A stretch of 64,000 bases of DNA from Treponema sp. Lineage in GTDB: Bacteria > Spirochaetota > Spirochaetia > Treponematales > Treponemataceae. The stretch spans positions 25,714 to 89,713 of the forward strand of contig JAFUTH010000024.1 in the NCBI GenBank assembly GCA_017484285.1, given 5' to 3'. The notes beneath the pieces were generated by a model. The model was given only the letters and a program-made list of their open reading frames with translations. It did no database searches and was not told where the DNA came from. This document shows positions 25,707-34,706 of the stretch, one piece after another. Each line of letters opens with the position of its first letter. Position 1 is the first letter of the stretch. The position numbers and the translations under genes are program-made.

Positions 25707-26435
25707 ATGAAAAAGATTTTGATTTTGACGGGATTTCTGACTCTTTTTTCACTGGTGACCGCGCCAGTTTTCGCGAAAGACAAAACGCCCGCACCCGACA
25801 CATACGAATACGATTTGGCAGTCACCGGAATCAGCGGAGTGCGCGCGCCATACCTCACAAACAATTACATTGTCTTTACCGCTCCCGTCACGTCAAACTC
25901 AATCGGAATCGCCTTTGATTTCGAAGAATTCAGAACGATTCACTATTTCCAGCTCAGAAAAAACTACGGCTACGAGGGAGATGTCACCTCATCGTACTAC
26001 TTCTACATTCTCGAAGCGCCCAAAAAACTCTCACGCGTAAGCTACCGGCTCATCATCGACGGCTTGTGGACGATTGACCCGAACAATGAGCACGTCACCT
26101 ACAACGAGCAAGAAAACTACGCGCTTTCATACATTGATTTGCCGCCCGCAGTGATTGAAATCACCGAAAAACTCGAGAACGGACTCACGCACTTTGTCTG
26201 CCACGGCGAAAGCGGTCAAAAAATCCGTCTCGGCGGCACGTTCACGAACTGGGACAGCTGGATTTACGAAATGAAAGAAACCGTTCCGGGTAAATACGAA
26301 ATAGACATTCCGCTCCACCCCGGCACGTACTACTACGCGTTCTACAACGGAATCACCGCGTTCCTAGACGAAACAAATCCGTCCCGTGGCTACTCCACTG
26401 ACGGACGGATTGTAAGTTGCATCACGATAAAATAA
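25707..26435 (+). CDS. Secreted protein with a CBM48/AMPK-like glycan-binding domain
   Basis: 242 residues with a signal peptide (MKKILILTGFLTLFSLVTA). The C-terminal 80 residues match the early-set domain found before glycogen-acting enzymes: IRLGGTFTNWDSWIYEMKET, then YEIDIPLHPGTYYYAFYNG and GRIVSCITI. The N-terminal half (residues 30-150) contains a related beta-sandwich with YRLIIDGLWTIDPNN, so it may be two copies of the fold. It has no catalytic domain, so a glycan-binding or structural role is likely. A GATACT box ends six bases before the ATG and there is no Shine-Dalgarno. Confidence 0.78.
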   Translation: MKKILILTGFLTLFSLVTAPVFAKDKTPAPDTYEYDLAVTGISGVRAPYLTNNYIVFTAPVTSNSIGIAFDFEEFRTIHYFQLRKNYGYEGDVTSSYYFYILEAPKKLSRVSYRLIIDGLWTIDPNNEHVTYNEQENYALSYIDLPPAVIEITEKLENGLTHFVCHGESGQKIRLGGTFTNWDSWIYEMKETVPGKYEIDIPLHPGTYYYAFYNGITAFLDETNPSRGYSTDGRIVSCITIK

Positions 26436-26465
26436 ATTGAAAATTGAAAACGGAAAGTTGAAAAT

Positions 26466-27881
26466 TTAAAACCTTCCGAATTTTCCTGCCAGCTTCGACA
26501 AATCGCCGAGCTTGCTCAAATCACCCAAGCCGCCGAGACCGTCTCCGCCCATGCCGCCCATTTGCTGCATGAGACGAGCCTGCATTCCCTTGTTTCGGGT
26601 GAGTTTTTTCATGGTGAGTTTGGTTTTCTCAAACTGTTTGAGCAATTTGTTCACTTCGGCAACGCTCGTTCCGCTTCCGGCAGCGATTCGCTTTCGGCGG
26701 GCAGGACCGATAATCAAGTGATTTGCGCGCTCTTTTTTTGTCATTGACTGGATAATCGCCTTTTGGTGCGCGATTCCCGACATGTCGAGTTTGCTTTCAT
26801 CGATTTGACCAGCGAGTCCCGGAATCATGTCCATGAGCGAAGACAGGCTTCCCATTTTGCCGACGCTCTCAAACTGCGTGAGCATGTCGTCAAGCGTGAA
26901 CTCGTTGCGAGCCATCTTTTGCTCGAGTTTTTTTGCCTGCTCAATGTCGACCGTTTCCTGCGCTTTTTCAACGAGCGAAACGATGTCGCCCATGCCGAGG
27001 ATTCGGCTTGCGATTCGCTCTGGGTGGAACGGCTCAAAGTCTTCTGTTTTTTCGCCTGTACCGATGAACAAAATCGGCTTGTCGGTGATTGATTTTAAAG
27101 AAAGTGCCGCACCGCCTCGCGCGTCAGAGTCGAATTTGGTGAGGATAACGCCCGTAAGCCCGAGCTGCTCGTCAAATGATTTTGCGATGTCAACCGCATT
27201 CTGACCCGTCATTGAGTCGGCGACAAGAATCGTCTCCACCGGGTCAACGGCTTTTTTGACATCGACGAGTTCTTTCATCATTGATTCGTCAATCTGCAAG
27301 CGACCTGCCGTATCAACGATGATTGTATCGATTCCGTTCTTTTTTGCGTGAGAAATCGCGTTCTTTGCGACCTTTACCGCGTCTTTCGCGCCTTCTTCAA
27401 GGTACACGGGAACGCCTATTTTGTCTCCAAGTTGCTTTAACTGCTCAATTGCCGCCGGACGAACCAAGTCACAGGCGACCAAAAGCGGCTTTCGACCATT
27501 TTTTGCAAGCCGCGCCGCCAGTTTGTGCGCCGCCGTGGTTTTACCTGCACCCTGCAAACCGAGCAAAAGAATGACCGACTGCGTGTCAGGACCTTTGAGC
27601 TGCAAATCGACCTTTGTGTCACCCAGAAGCTTTACGATTCGGTCGTAGATGATTTTGGTGAACTGCTGACCAGGATTGACCGCGCGGAGAACCTTTTCGC
27701 CCTTCGCCTCTTCAATCGTCGCGTTTACAAAACGGCGCACCACCCGAAGATTGACATCGGCTTCGAGCAACGCCATTTTAATCTGCTCAACGGTCTCTTC
27801 GATATTTTTTTCAGTGATTTTTGACTTGCCGCTCACCGAGCGCATAATGTCACTGAATGTGTTCGTAATTTTCTCTAACAT
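26466..27881 (-). CDS. ffh: Signal recognition particle protein Ffh
   Basis: 471 residues. NG GTPase domain: GLQGAGKTTAAHKLA (P-loop), DTAGRLQID, LTKFDSDARGGAALS; M domain from about 330 with the methionine-rich RNA and signal-peptide-binding region and a Gly/Met-rich tail (MGGMGGDGLGGLG). It binds 4.5S RNA and directs nascent membrane proteins to FtsY and the translocon. It lies 15 nt after gpsA on the same strand. The 26436-26465 gap to the convergent CBM gene holds only iterated ATTGAAA words. Confidence 0.97.
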   Translation of the reverse strand: MLEKITNTFSDIMRSVSGKSKITEKNIEETVEQIKMALLEADVNLRVVRRFVNATIEEAKGEKVLRAVNPGQQFTKIIYDRIVKLLGDTKVDLQLKGPDTQSVILLLGLQGAGKTTAAHKLAARLAKNGRKPLLVACDLVRPAAIEQLKQLGDKIGVPVYLEEGAKDAVKVAKNAISHAKKNGIDTIIVDTAGRLQIDESMMKELVDVKKAVDPVETILVADSMTGQNAVDIAKSFDEQLGLTGVILTKFDSDARGGAALSLKSITDKPILFIGTGEKTEDFEPFHPERIASRILGMGDIVSLVEKAQETVDIEQAKKLEQKMARNEFTLDDMLTQFESVGKMGSLSSLMDMIPGLAGQIDESKLDMSGIAHQKAIIQSMTKKERANHLIIGPARRKRIAAGSGTSVAEVNKLLKQFEKTKLTMKKLTRNKGMQARLMQQMGGMGGDGLGGLGDLSKLGDLSKLAGKFGRF

Positions 27882-27895
27882 GTGCTGCTATTCCT

Positions 27896-28966
27896 TTACT
27901 CTTCTGACGAAATCTTTCCCTGAATCATCAGTTCCTGCAAGAACGTCATTGGCTCGATTTCTTTGTTGAGGATTCGGTACAAGCCGTCGCAAATCGTGAG
28001 CTTTAAATTGTGCTCTTCGGCGATTTGATGCACGAATTTACACGCGACCGCTCCTTCTGACAAATAACCAATTTCGCCAATGCGCGCGATTAAGTCATCA
28101 AGATTTTTGAATTTTGAAAGAATATCGGTTTTGATGATGTCCTGCCCAAAACGGCGGTTACGACCATACTTTGAGCGACAGGTAACGTCCAAATCGCCCA
28201 CGCCCGCGATTGACGTGAATGTTTCGGCATGGGTCGCGCCCATTGCAAAACCAATCTGCTGGATTTCGTTTAATCCTGCGGCAAGAAGAAGACTTTCGGC
28301 ATTATCGCCGAAGATGTCAGAATGCTCGCTTACCGCGTCCAATGCACCGTACACAACCGCAATGACATTTTTTGCCGCCGCGCAAATCTGAACACCGATT
28401 ACATCAAGTGAAGAATATGCCATGAGACCAGGAACACGGAGCAATTCGCGGAATTTGATTGAATTTAAAGCGTGTTCGCTCGCCGCAATAAGCCCCGTGA
28501 GCTTTCCCATTGCGACTTCCTCTGCGTGAGAAGGACCTGAAACATAGACGAGCGAGTGTTTGTAGCATTCGGGAAGCACATCTTCGAGCGTTTCAAGAAT
28601 GAGCCGCGGGCCTTTTTCAGAAGCGACGAAGCCTTTCGTAAGCACGCCGATGACCGTCTCGCCATTTTTGATTGACGGCACAGAAGCTATCTGTTTTGCC
28701 GTTGACGCGATGAAGAGCGACGGAGACGCCAAAATGAGATATTCTTTGCCGTTCGCGACTTCGGCGATGTCGATAGAAGCCGTGAGATTTTCCGAAAGCG
28801 GATAGCCCGGAAGATAGCGTTTGTTCTCGTGCTCATTGTTGATGCCGTCAACGACATCTTGCTCGCGTGCCCAAATCTGCACTTTGTGACCGCCCCGCGC
28901 AATCGCCTGCGCCAAGCCTGAGCCCCATGCACCTGCACCAATTACACCTACACTCTTTGGTTTCAT
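27896..28966 (-). CDS. gpsA: Glycerol-3-phosphate dehydrogenase [NAD(P)+]
   Basis: 356 residues. Rossmann motif GVIGAGAWGSGLAQAIARGG at the N-terminus; VYVSGPSHAEEVAMG, AAAKNVIAVVYGALD (catalytic Lys in AAAKN), and the C-terminal GLNEIQQIG/DLDVTCRSKYGRNR region. It makes sn-glycerol-3-phosphate from DHAP for phospholipid synthesis. GAGG precedes the ATG. It sits between ndk and ffh, all on the minus strand with short gaps, so it is probably part of one operon. Confidence 0.96.
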   Translation of the reverse strand: MKPKSVGVIGAGAWGSGLAQAIARGGHKVQIWAREQDVVDGINNEHENKRYLPGYPLSENLTASIDIAEVANGKEYLILASPSLFIASTAKQIASVPSIKNGETVIGVLTKGFVASEKGPRLILETLEDVLPECYKHSLVYVSGPSHAEEVAMGKLTGLIAASEHALNSIKFRELLRVPGLMAYSSLDVIGVQICAAAKNVIAVVYGALDAVSEHSDIFGDNAESLLLAAGLNEIQQIGFAMGATHAETFTSIAGVGDLDVTCRSKYGRNRRFGQDIIKTDILSKFKNLDDLIARIGEIGYLSEGAVACKFVHQIAEEHNLKLTICDGLYRILNKEIEPMTFLQELMIQGKISSEE

Positions 28967-28988
28967 TCGTATCCTCGATTATGCTTTT

Positions 28989-29438
28989 TTAGAACCAGCA
29001 CGAAGCCTCGTCGGTCCAATCGATAAGCTCTTCCGGTTTGAAAAAAAGATTTATTTCGCGCTCAGCACTTTCGTTAGAGTCTGAGGCATGGATAATGTTG
29101 TGATTTGTGTGCGAGCAAAAATCGCCGCGGATTGTGCCGGGAAGCGCCTCGCTTGGTTTTGTAGCGCCCACGACCTTTCGGACGAGCGAAACGCAGTCTT
29201 CGTTATTAAGCTGCCAAACCATCGCCACTACGGGCGCACTCGTAATGTATGAAACTAAATCGTTGTAAAAAGATTTTCCGGCGTGCTCAGCGTAGTGCTT
29301 TGTGGCAAGCTCAGGAGAAATGTTCATGAGTTTTAAGCCGACCAATTTTAAGCCTTTGTTTTCAAGGCGCGTAATCACTTGTCCAACAAGCCTGCGGTTC
29401 AATACGCCCGGCTTGCACATTGCAAAACATCTTGTCAT
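28989..29438 (-). CDS. ndk: Nucleoside diphosphate kinase
   Basis: 149 residues from ATG 29438 (MTRCFAMCKPGVLNRR); an upstream in-frame TTG at 29447 is less likely. The family motif M-x-KP and the active-site histidine region NHNIIHASDSNESAEREI are present. The enzyme balances NTP pools through a phosphohistidine intermediate. Compared with the common KPD[AG]V-x-R motif it has KPGVLNR, one residue different in register. The -10 box ends nine bases before the ATG, so the leader is nearly absent. Confidence 0.92.
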   Translation of the reverse strand: MTRCFAMCKPGVLNRRLVGQVITRLENKGLKLVGLKLMNISPELATKHYAEHAGKSFYNDLVSYITSAPVVAMVWQLNNEDCVSLVRKVVGATKPSEALPGTIRGDFCSHTNHNIIHASDSNESAEREINLFFKPEELIDWTDEASCWF

Positions 29439-29447
29439 AGTCTTCAA

Positions 29448-29476
29448 AGTATATAACAGGTCGGCTGATTTTACAA
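29448..29476 (-). promoter_or_regulatory. Sigma-70 promoter of ndk
   Basis: TTGTAA (29476-29471), 17 nt, TATACT (29453-29448). Transcription starting about seven bases after the -10 would leave a leader of one to three bases before ATG 29438. Confidence 0.65.
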
Positions 29477-29491
29477 CTCAAGAATATGATA

Positions 29492-30865
29492 CTACAAAAT
29501 GTATCTACTCAAATCCTGGTCTTTGACCACACCCGTGAGTTTTTCGTCGACATAGGCGGCGTCAACATTGAGCGTTTCGCCTGCGTGCTCGTCGGCGTCA
29601 AAACTGATTTCTTCGAGCACTTTTTCCATGATTGTGTGGAGACGGCGCGCACCGATGTTCTCGCTTCTGGAATTGAGTTCTTCGGCAAGCTCACTCATGC
29701 GGTCGATTGAATCTTCGGTAAAGACAATCTTCACGCCCTCAGTTTCCAAAAGCGCCGAATACTGCTTGGTAAGCGCGTTCTTCGGCTCAGTGAGAATCCG
29801 CTTGAAGTCAGATTTTGAAAGCGACTCCAGTTCCACGCGGAGCGGGAATCGCCCCTGCAATTCGGGAATCAAATCACTCGGAGCGGCAAGACTGAACGCA
29901 CCCGCCGCGATAAAGAGAATGTGCGTGGTATCGACAACACCGAATTTTGTGTTGACCTTAGAGCCTTCCACAATCGGGAGAATGTCGCGCTGAACACCCT
30001 CGCGGCTCACCTGCCCGCTTGAATTCGCGTTCTTGGTGGCGATTTTGTCGATTTCGTCGATGAAGATGATTCCGCTCTGCTCCACGCGCTCTTTCGCCTT
30101 GTCAGCAACTTTGTCGGCATCAATCATCGAGTCCAAGACTTCTTCGGTGAGGATTTTTCGTGCCTCGCGCACCGTGACTTCCTTTTTTTTGTGCGTGCGA
30201 CCTGAAAGCATGTTCTGAATTTCCATCATGCCGCTCTGTAAGTCGTCCATTGAGCCACCCGCGATGATTTCCATGCTCGGCATTGAGTTCTGCCTTCGAA
30301 CGGTAAGCTCCACCTCGCGGTCTTCGAGTTTTCCTTCGCGGAGCATTTGGCGGAATTTCTCGCGCGTTGAGTTATCCACGGGAGCGGGAGTTTTGTTCTC
30401 GCCCTCGCCCTTTTCACCGTCTTTTTTTTCGTTCTTTTCGCCCGTTCCCGGAAGAAGCAGGTCGAGCAATTTTTCTTCGACTTTGGGAACGCTCGCCTCG
30501 CGCATTGAGTCCTCAACTTCTTTTTTGACATTGTTGAAGCCCACAGCCATCAAATCGCGAACCATAGACTCGACATCGCGCCCCACATAGCCGACTTCGG
30601 TGTACTTCGTTGCCTCAACTTTGATAAACGGCGCGTTCACGAGTTTTGCCAATCGGCGGGCAATCTCGGTTTTGCCCACGCCCGTCGGTCCAATCATGAG
30701 AATATTTTTTGGCGCAACCTCATCGCGAATGTCGTCCGCCAAGTGAATGCGGCGAATTCTGTTCCTCAGTGCGACCGCGACAGCCTTTTTTGCTTTGTCC
30801 TGCCCAATGATGTAGGCATCCAGTTTTTCAACAATTTGTTTCGGTGTAAGCCCTTCAATAGCCAT
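29492..30865 (-). CDS. hslU: HslU, ATPase subunit of the HslVU protease
   Basis: 457 residues from [20 protein letters not shown], chosen because AAAAAGGAA lies just upstream; an in-frame ATG at 30892 is nine codons earlier. AAA+ motifs: Walker [13 protein letters not shown], Walker [13 protein letters not shown], and the inserted I domain (residues about 130-220), here rich in Glu and Lys. The C-terminus DLSRYIL resembles the tail that docks into HslV. It unfolds substrates for HslV. It is separated from hslV upstream by an inverted-repeat element. Confidence 0.96.
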   Translation of the reverse strand: MAIEGLTPKQIVEKLDAYIIGQDKAKKAVAVALRNRIRRIHLADDIRDEVAPKNILMIGPTGVGKTEIARRLAKLVNAPFIKVEATKYTEVGYVGRDVESMVRDLMAVGFNNVKKEVEDSMREASVPKVEEKLLDLLLPGTGEKNEKKDGEKGEGENKTPAPVDNSTREKFRQMLREGKLEDREVELTVRRQNSMPSMEIIAGGSMDDLQSGMMEIQNMLSGRTHKKKEVTVREARKILTEEVLDSMIDADKVADKAKERVEQSGIIFIDEIDKIATKNANSSGQVSREGVQRDILPIVEGSKVNTKFGVVDTTHILFIAAGAFSLAAPSDLIPELQGRFPLRVELESLSKSDFKRILTEPKNALTKQYSALLETEGVKIVFTEDSIDRMSELAEELNSRSENIGARRLHTIMEKVLEEISFDADEHAGETLNVDAAYVDEKLTGVVKDQDLSRYIL

Positions 30866-30887
30866 AGTGTTTCCTTTTTCATTTTTA

Positions 30888-31000
30888 TCCACAGATTTTC
30901 ACTGATTAGATGTTCCCCAAGCGAAAATCTTTCGCACATAAAGGAGAGACTTTCTTATAACAAAACATATAATCTGTGTTAATCTGTGAAAATCTGTGGA
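30888..31000. repeat. Inverted repeat of CACAGAT/ATCTGTG words between hslV and hslU
   Basis: TCCACAGATTTTCAC (30888-30902) and GTGAAAATCTGTGGA (30986-31000) are a perfect 15-bp inverted repeat, with more ATCTGTG copies inside. It shares the 22-bp block at 30957-30978 with the element at 45055-45181 (45137-45158). It lies inside the hslV-hslU unit, so it could modulate the ratio of the two subunits. Confidence 0.8.
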
Positions 31001-31540
31001 CTATATCTCTTCAACTGTAATATTCTGATTCGTATAAATACAAATATTGCCTGCGATTTTCAAGCTTCGCTCGGCGATTTCTTTTGCACTCAAATCGCTT
31101 GAATCGAGATATGCGAGCGCGGCTGAGTAGGCGTAGTTTCCGCCACTTCCGATTGCAAGCACATCATTTTCAGGCTCGATTACATTACCATCGCCGCTAA
31201 TCAAAAGAATCTTGTTTGCGTCAGCTACAATCAGCATTGCCTCAAGTTTCTGGTACATTTTTTCGGTGCGCCACATTTTCGCAAGCTCCACGGCGGCACG
31301 AGTCAAATCGCCGTTGGATTCCTTGACTTTTTCTTCGAATTTATCGAGCAATGTGAACGCATCGGCAACGCTTCCCGCAAATCCCGTGAGAATTTTTCCG
31401 TTGTAGATTTTGCGAACCTTTCGTGCGTTGCCCTTGCAGACCGTATTTCCGAGTGTCACCTGACCGTCGCCCGCCATCGCCACCTTTCCGTTCCGCTTGA
31501 CCGCAATAACGGTGGTGCTTCTGATTTCAACCTTTTCCAT
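31001..31540 (-). CDS. hslV: HslV, peptidase subunit of the HslVU protease
   Basis: 179 residues. The catalytic N-terminal threonine follows a short propeptide (MEKVEIRS then TTVIAV), and [20 protein letters not shown] is the HslV signature. Proteasome-like beta fold; twelve subunits form the chamber fed by HslU. It has no Shine-Dalgarno: TATCTT ends six bases before the ATG. Gene order topA-xerC-hslV-hslU is widespread in bacteria. Confidence 0.96.
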   Translation of the reverse strand: MEKVEIRSTTVIAVKRNGKVAMAGDGQVTLGNTVCKGNARKVRKIYNGKILTGFAGSVADAFTLLDKFEEKVKESNGDLTRAAVELAKMWRTEKMYQKLEAMLIVADANKILLISGDGNVIEPENDVLAIGSGGNYAYSAALAYLDSSDLSAKEIAERSLKIAGNICIYTNQNITVEEI

Positions 31541-31546
31541 ACTATA

Positions 31547-31575
31547 AAGATAATGGAAAAAAACGCGGTCGGCAA
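31547..31575 (-). promoter_or_regulatory. Promoter of hslV, leaderless type
   Basis: TTGCCG (31575-31570), 17 nt, TATCTT (31552-31547), six bases, ATG at 31540. Confidence 0.55.
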
Positions 31576-31615
31576 GGGAAAAATCTTCCTGTGCGCCGTG
31601 CCTCCGTCCGAAGTC

Positions 31616-32518
31616 CTACCCCCGTGCGTGCGGGTGGGCTTTGTTGTACATCTCAATCATTTTTTCGGTGCTGATGTGGGTGTAGCGTTGCGTGGTGGAA
31701 ATGCTGGAGTGCCCCAAAAGTTCCTGAACCATGCGCACATCCGCCCCGTTCGTAATCATCGCCGTGGCGAAGGTGTGGCGAAAGGCATGCGGCGAGACAT
31801 GGTGCTTTGTGCCCTCGCTCCCCGAATAGCGCGAGATAATCAGACGAAGCCCGCCCGTGGTGAGCGCGCCGCCCCGCTGATTTACAAAAATGTGCCGCTC
31901 CGTGTCAGAGTCTCCAAAACGGTTTTTGCGGTCTTCAAGGTAGGCTTTGAGCGCATTCTGCGCATCCTTTTCAAAATACACGCGGCGGTCTTTGCTCCCT
32001 TTTCCCGTGACGATTGCCGAAGAATAGTCGCCGTTAAAATCATCGAGCGTGAGCGAAACGATTTCACTTGCACGACAGCCCGAAGAATAGAGCATTTCAA
32101 AGAGAGCCTTGTCGCGCTTTTCCCACAAAAGTTCGTTCGTCTCGGGTGCACGGCAGAGTTTGTCGATTTCAGCCCCCGTCATAAAGCGCGGAAGTTTTTT
32201 GGGATTTTTTATCGTTTTGAGTTCAAGTGCGACATTCACGCTGAGATGACCGAATTTCCGACAATAGGCAAAGAGCGAGCGAACCGAAGAAATAAATCGG
32301 TTGATTGAGGCGGCGGAACGCTTTTTTTTGGAGAGAAATCCCACACACTGCTTTAAGTCTTCAAGCTCAATATCGCTGATTTCGCGTGCAGAGCCGATAA
32401 AGGGCATTTCCTTAAACTGCGACAAATCGTTTTTGCACGCCGTGACCGTGTTCGCCGAGAGCGTGCGCACCGATTCAATATAAGAGAGAAATTCTTCGAT
32501 TGCTTCCGATACCGTCAT
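31616..32518 (-). CDS. xerC: Tyrosine recombinase XerC-like
   Basis: 300 residues. An N-terminal SAM-like DNA-binding domain (MTVSEAIEEFLSYIESVRTL) is followed by the catalytic domain with Arg in GCRASEIVSLT, Lys in VTGKGSKDRRV, HAFRHTFAT (HxxR), LLGHSS and Tyr in TTQRYTHIS. It acts with XerD to resolve chromosome dimers at dif. Being located after topA in a housekeeping block argues against a mobile-element integrase. The start codon lies in the loop of a 7-bp hairpin. Confidence 0.93.
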   Translation of the reverse strand: MTVSEAIEEFLSYIESVRTLSANTVTACKNDLSQFKEMPFIGSAREISDIELEDLKQCVGFLSKKKRSAASINRFISSVRSLFAYCRKFGHLSVNVALELKTIKNPKKLPRFMTGAEIDKLCRAPETNELLWEKRDKALFEMLYSSGCRASEIVSLTLDDFNGDYSSAIVTGKGSKDRRVYFEKDAQNALKAYLEDRKNRFGDSDTERHIFVNQRGGALTTGGLRLIISRYSGSEGTKHHVSPHAFRHTFATAMITNGADVRMVQELLGHSSISTTQRYTHISTEKMIEMYNKAHPHARG

Positions 32519-32532
32519 AGTTTTAGTATCGG
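32506..32532 (-). promoter_or_regulatory. Hairpin enclosing the xerC start codon
   Basis: CCGATAC (32532-32526 on the minus strand) pairs with GTATCGG (32512-32506), and the ATG at 32518 sits in the 13-nt loop. No Shine-Dalgarno is obvious. It may influence initiation. Confidence 0.4.
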
Positions 32533-32543
32533 CAGATTTTCAC

Positions 32544-34706
32544 TTATTCGCCCGCCATTTCCGCGAGTTTTTCTGCCTCGATTGAAGAATCACCGGCTGA
32601 ATGCAAGTAATCGCAGTCGGGGTTGATGCACGATTTGTAGTTTCCGTTCTTTTTGTCGAATTTTTCGACCAAGAACCAGCCGCACTTCGGGCAATACTGG
32701 TTGTCGAGCGGCTTAAAGTGGGAAATAAAATCGCACTTTGGGTAATTCGTGCAGCCGTAGAATTCTTTGCCGCGCCCCTTTGTTTTTCGCGCGACAATTT
32801 CGCCGTCACAGCCTTCTTTGGGGCATTTTGCGAGCGGAATTGACTTTGTGTTGTGGCACTCAGGGAAGCCAGAGCATGCGAGGAAGTAGCCGAATCGACC
32901 GAGTTTTTTGACCATCGGCTTTCCGCACTTGTCGCAGATTTTGTCGGTCGGCTCGTCGAGGAAGCCTTTGATGCTTTCGACAGAAGTTTCGACTTCTTCA
33001 CAGCGTTTTTTGAACGGACCGTAGAAATCGCGAATCATGTTGTTCCAGACGATGTTTCCCTGCTCAACGCCGTCAAGCGTGTTCTCGACATCGGCGGTAA
33101 AATGCTCGTTAATGACATCGGGGAAGGCTTCGACCAAAATCTTGCAAATCATCTTTCCCAAAATGGTTGGCATGAGCTGTTTGTTGTTTCGCGTGACATA
33201 GTAGCGGTCAAGAAGCACGGAAATAATCGGCGCGTAGGTTGAAGGGCGGCCGATTCCCTTTTCTTCAAGTGTGCGGACGATAGAAGCGTCTGAATAGCGG
33301 GCAGGTCCTTGCGTGAAGTGCTGCTCTGGGTAGAACGCGTGGCTTGACTCCAACACCTCGTCTTTTTTGAGCGACGGGAGATTTCCCGTGACATCTTCTT
33401 TTGAAGAAAGCAGTTTAATGACCGAATAAAATCCCTTTTCAACAAGTTTGCTTGCAGAAACGCGGAAAAGCGCGTCACCCGCAAGGATTTCGACAGAAGT
33501 GGTTGCCGTTTTTGCGTTCGTCATTTGGCAGGAAACGAATCGCTCCCAAATGATTGTGTACAATCGGAGTTGGTCGCGCGTGAGGTAATCTTTTACATAG
33601 TCAGGCGTGTAGCTTGAATAAGTGGGGCGGATACATTCATGCGCGTCCTGTGCGCTTTTCCCCACCGCGTAGTGAATCGGCTCGGACGGAAGGTTCTGCG
33701 GGAATTCCTTACCAATCCATTCGCGCACTTCGTCAAGGGCGGTCTGCGCGATTCGCACGGAGTCAGTTCGCATGTAAGTGATAAGACCGACTCGGTTTGC
33801 GCCCATTTGGATTCCTTCGTAGAGTTGCTGGGCAATCTGCATGGTTTTTCGCGAAGTGAAGCCCAAGCGGTTTGCCGCCGCCTGCTGCATTTTTGAAGTG
33901 GTGAACGGGGCTTTTGGTCGCACTGTTTTTTCAGTCACTTTGACATCAGAAACTTTACACTCGGAATTTTTGATTTCTTCGATAATCTCATTGACGGCTT
34001 TTTCGCTCTTTAACTCAGGATTTTCGCCCTTGTATTTTGCAAGCTGAGCCGTGAATTTGGTCTTTCCTTTTTGGAAATCGGCTTCAAGCGTCCAGTATTC
34101 TTCGGGAATAAAATCTTCGACTTCTTTTTCGCGCTCACAAATGAGGCGCAATGCAACGGACTGAACTCGCCCTGCGCTCAAGCCGTTCTTGACCTTTTCC
34201 CACAAAAGCGGGCTTAAATTGTAGCCGACCAAGCGGTCAAGGACGCGGCGGGCTTTCTGCGCGTTCACCTTGCTTTCGACGATTTCACCAGGGTGCTTTA
34301 CCGCCTCTTTGATTGCCACGGGCGTGATCTCGTTGAAGACGATTCGTTTGATGTCGGCTTCGGTTTTGTCTTTAAGCGCATTGTTCAAGTGCCAGGCGAT
34401 TGCCTCTCCCTCGCGGTCATTATCGGAAGCGAGCAGGACATGTGTTGATTTTTTTGCGTCTTTCTGGAGTTCTTTTAAAAGCTTGGCACGCCCGCGAACC
34501 GTGATGTATTCGGGCTGGAAGTCGTTTTCGACATTGACCGCCATGCGTGACTTTGGCAAGTCAATCAAGTGCCCCATCGATGCTTTGACCGTGTAGCCGG
34601 GACCAAGATATTTTTCGATGGTGGTTGCCTTCGCAGGGGACTCCACGATTACAAGCGTTGATTCTTTGGGTTCTTTTTTCGTTGTTTTTTCTTTTGCCTT
34701 AGCCAT
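32544..34706 (-). CDS. topA: DNA topoisomerase I
   Basis: 720 residues from MAKAKEKTTKKEPKE. TOPRIM domain LVIVESPAKATTIEKYLG near residue 20, active-site tyrosine in RVGLITYMRTDSVR, and three C-terminal four-cysteine zinc ribbons (CDKCGKPMVKKLGRFGYFLAC and two more). It relaxes negative supercoils. The start overlaps the stop of dprA by eight bases (ATGGCTAA), which decides for 34706 over the in-frame ATG at 34727 and implies coupling. Confidence 0.96.
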   Translation of the reverse strand: MAKAKEKTTKKEPKESTLVIVESPAKATTIEKYLGPGYTVKASMGHLIDLPKSRMAVNVENDFQPEYITVRGRAKLLKELQKDAKKSTHVLLASDNDREGEAIAWHLNNALKDKTEADIKRIVFNEITPVAIKEAVKHPGEIVESKVNAQKARRVLDRLVGYNLSPLLWEKVKNGLSAGRVQSVALRLICEREKEVEDFIPEEYWTLEADFQKGKTKFTAQLAKYKGENPELKSEKAVNEIIEEIKNSECKVSDVKVTEKTVRPKAPFTTSKMQQAAANRLGFTSRKTMQIAQQLYEGIQMGANRVGLITYMRTDSVRIAQTALDEVREWIGKEFPQNLPSEPIHYAVGKSAQDAHECIRPTYSSYTPDYVKDYLTRDQLRLYTIIWERFVSCQMTNAKTATTSVEILAGDALFRVSASKLVEKGFYSVIKLLSSKEDVTGNLPSLKKDEVLESSHAFYPEQHFTQGPARYSDASIVRTLEEKGIGRPSTYAPIISVLLDRYYVTRNNKQLMPTILGKMICKILVEAFPDVINEHFTADVENTLDGVEQGNIVWNNMIRDFYGPFKKRCEEVETSVESIKGFLDEPTDKICDKCGKPMVKKLGRFGYFLACSGFPECHNTKSIPLAKCPKEGCDGEIVARKTKGRGKEFYGCTNYPKCDFISHFKPLDNQYCPKCGWFLVEKFDKKNGNYKSCINPDCDYLHSAGDSSIEAEKLAEMAGE

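Noticed and set aside
30366..31000. Inverted repeats considered as a CRISPR array or riboswitch
   Set aside because: The repeated words are only 7-15 nt, are inverted as well as direct, and have no regular spacers. No conserved aptamer core is visible.
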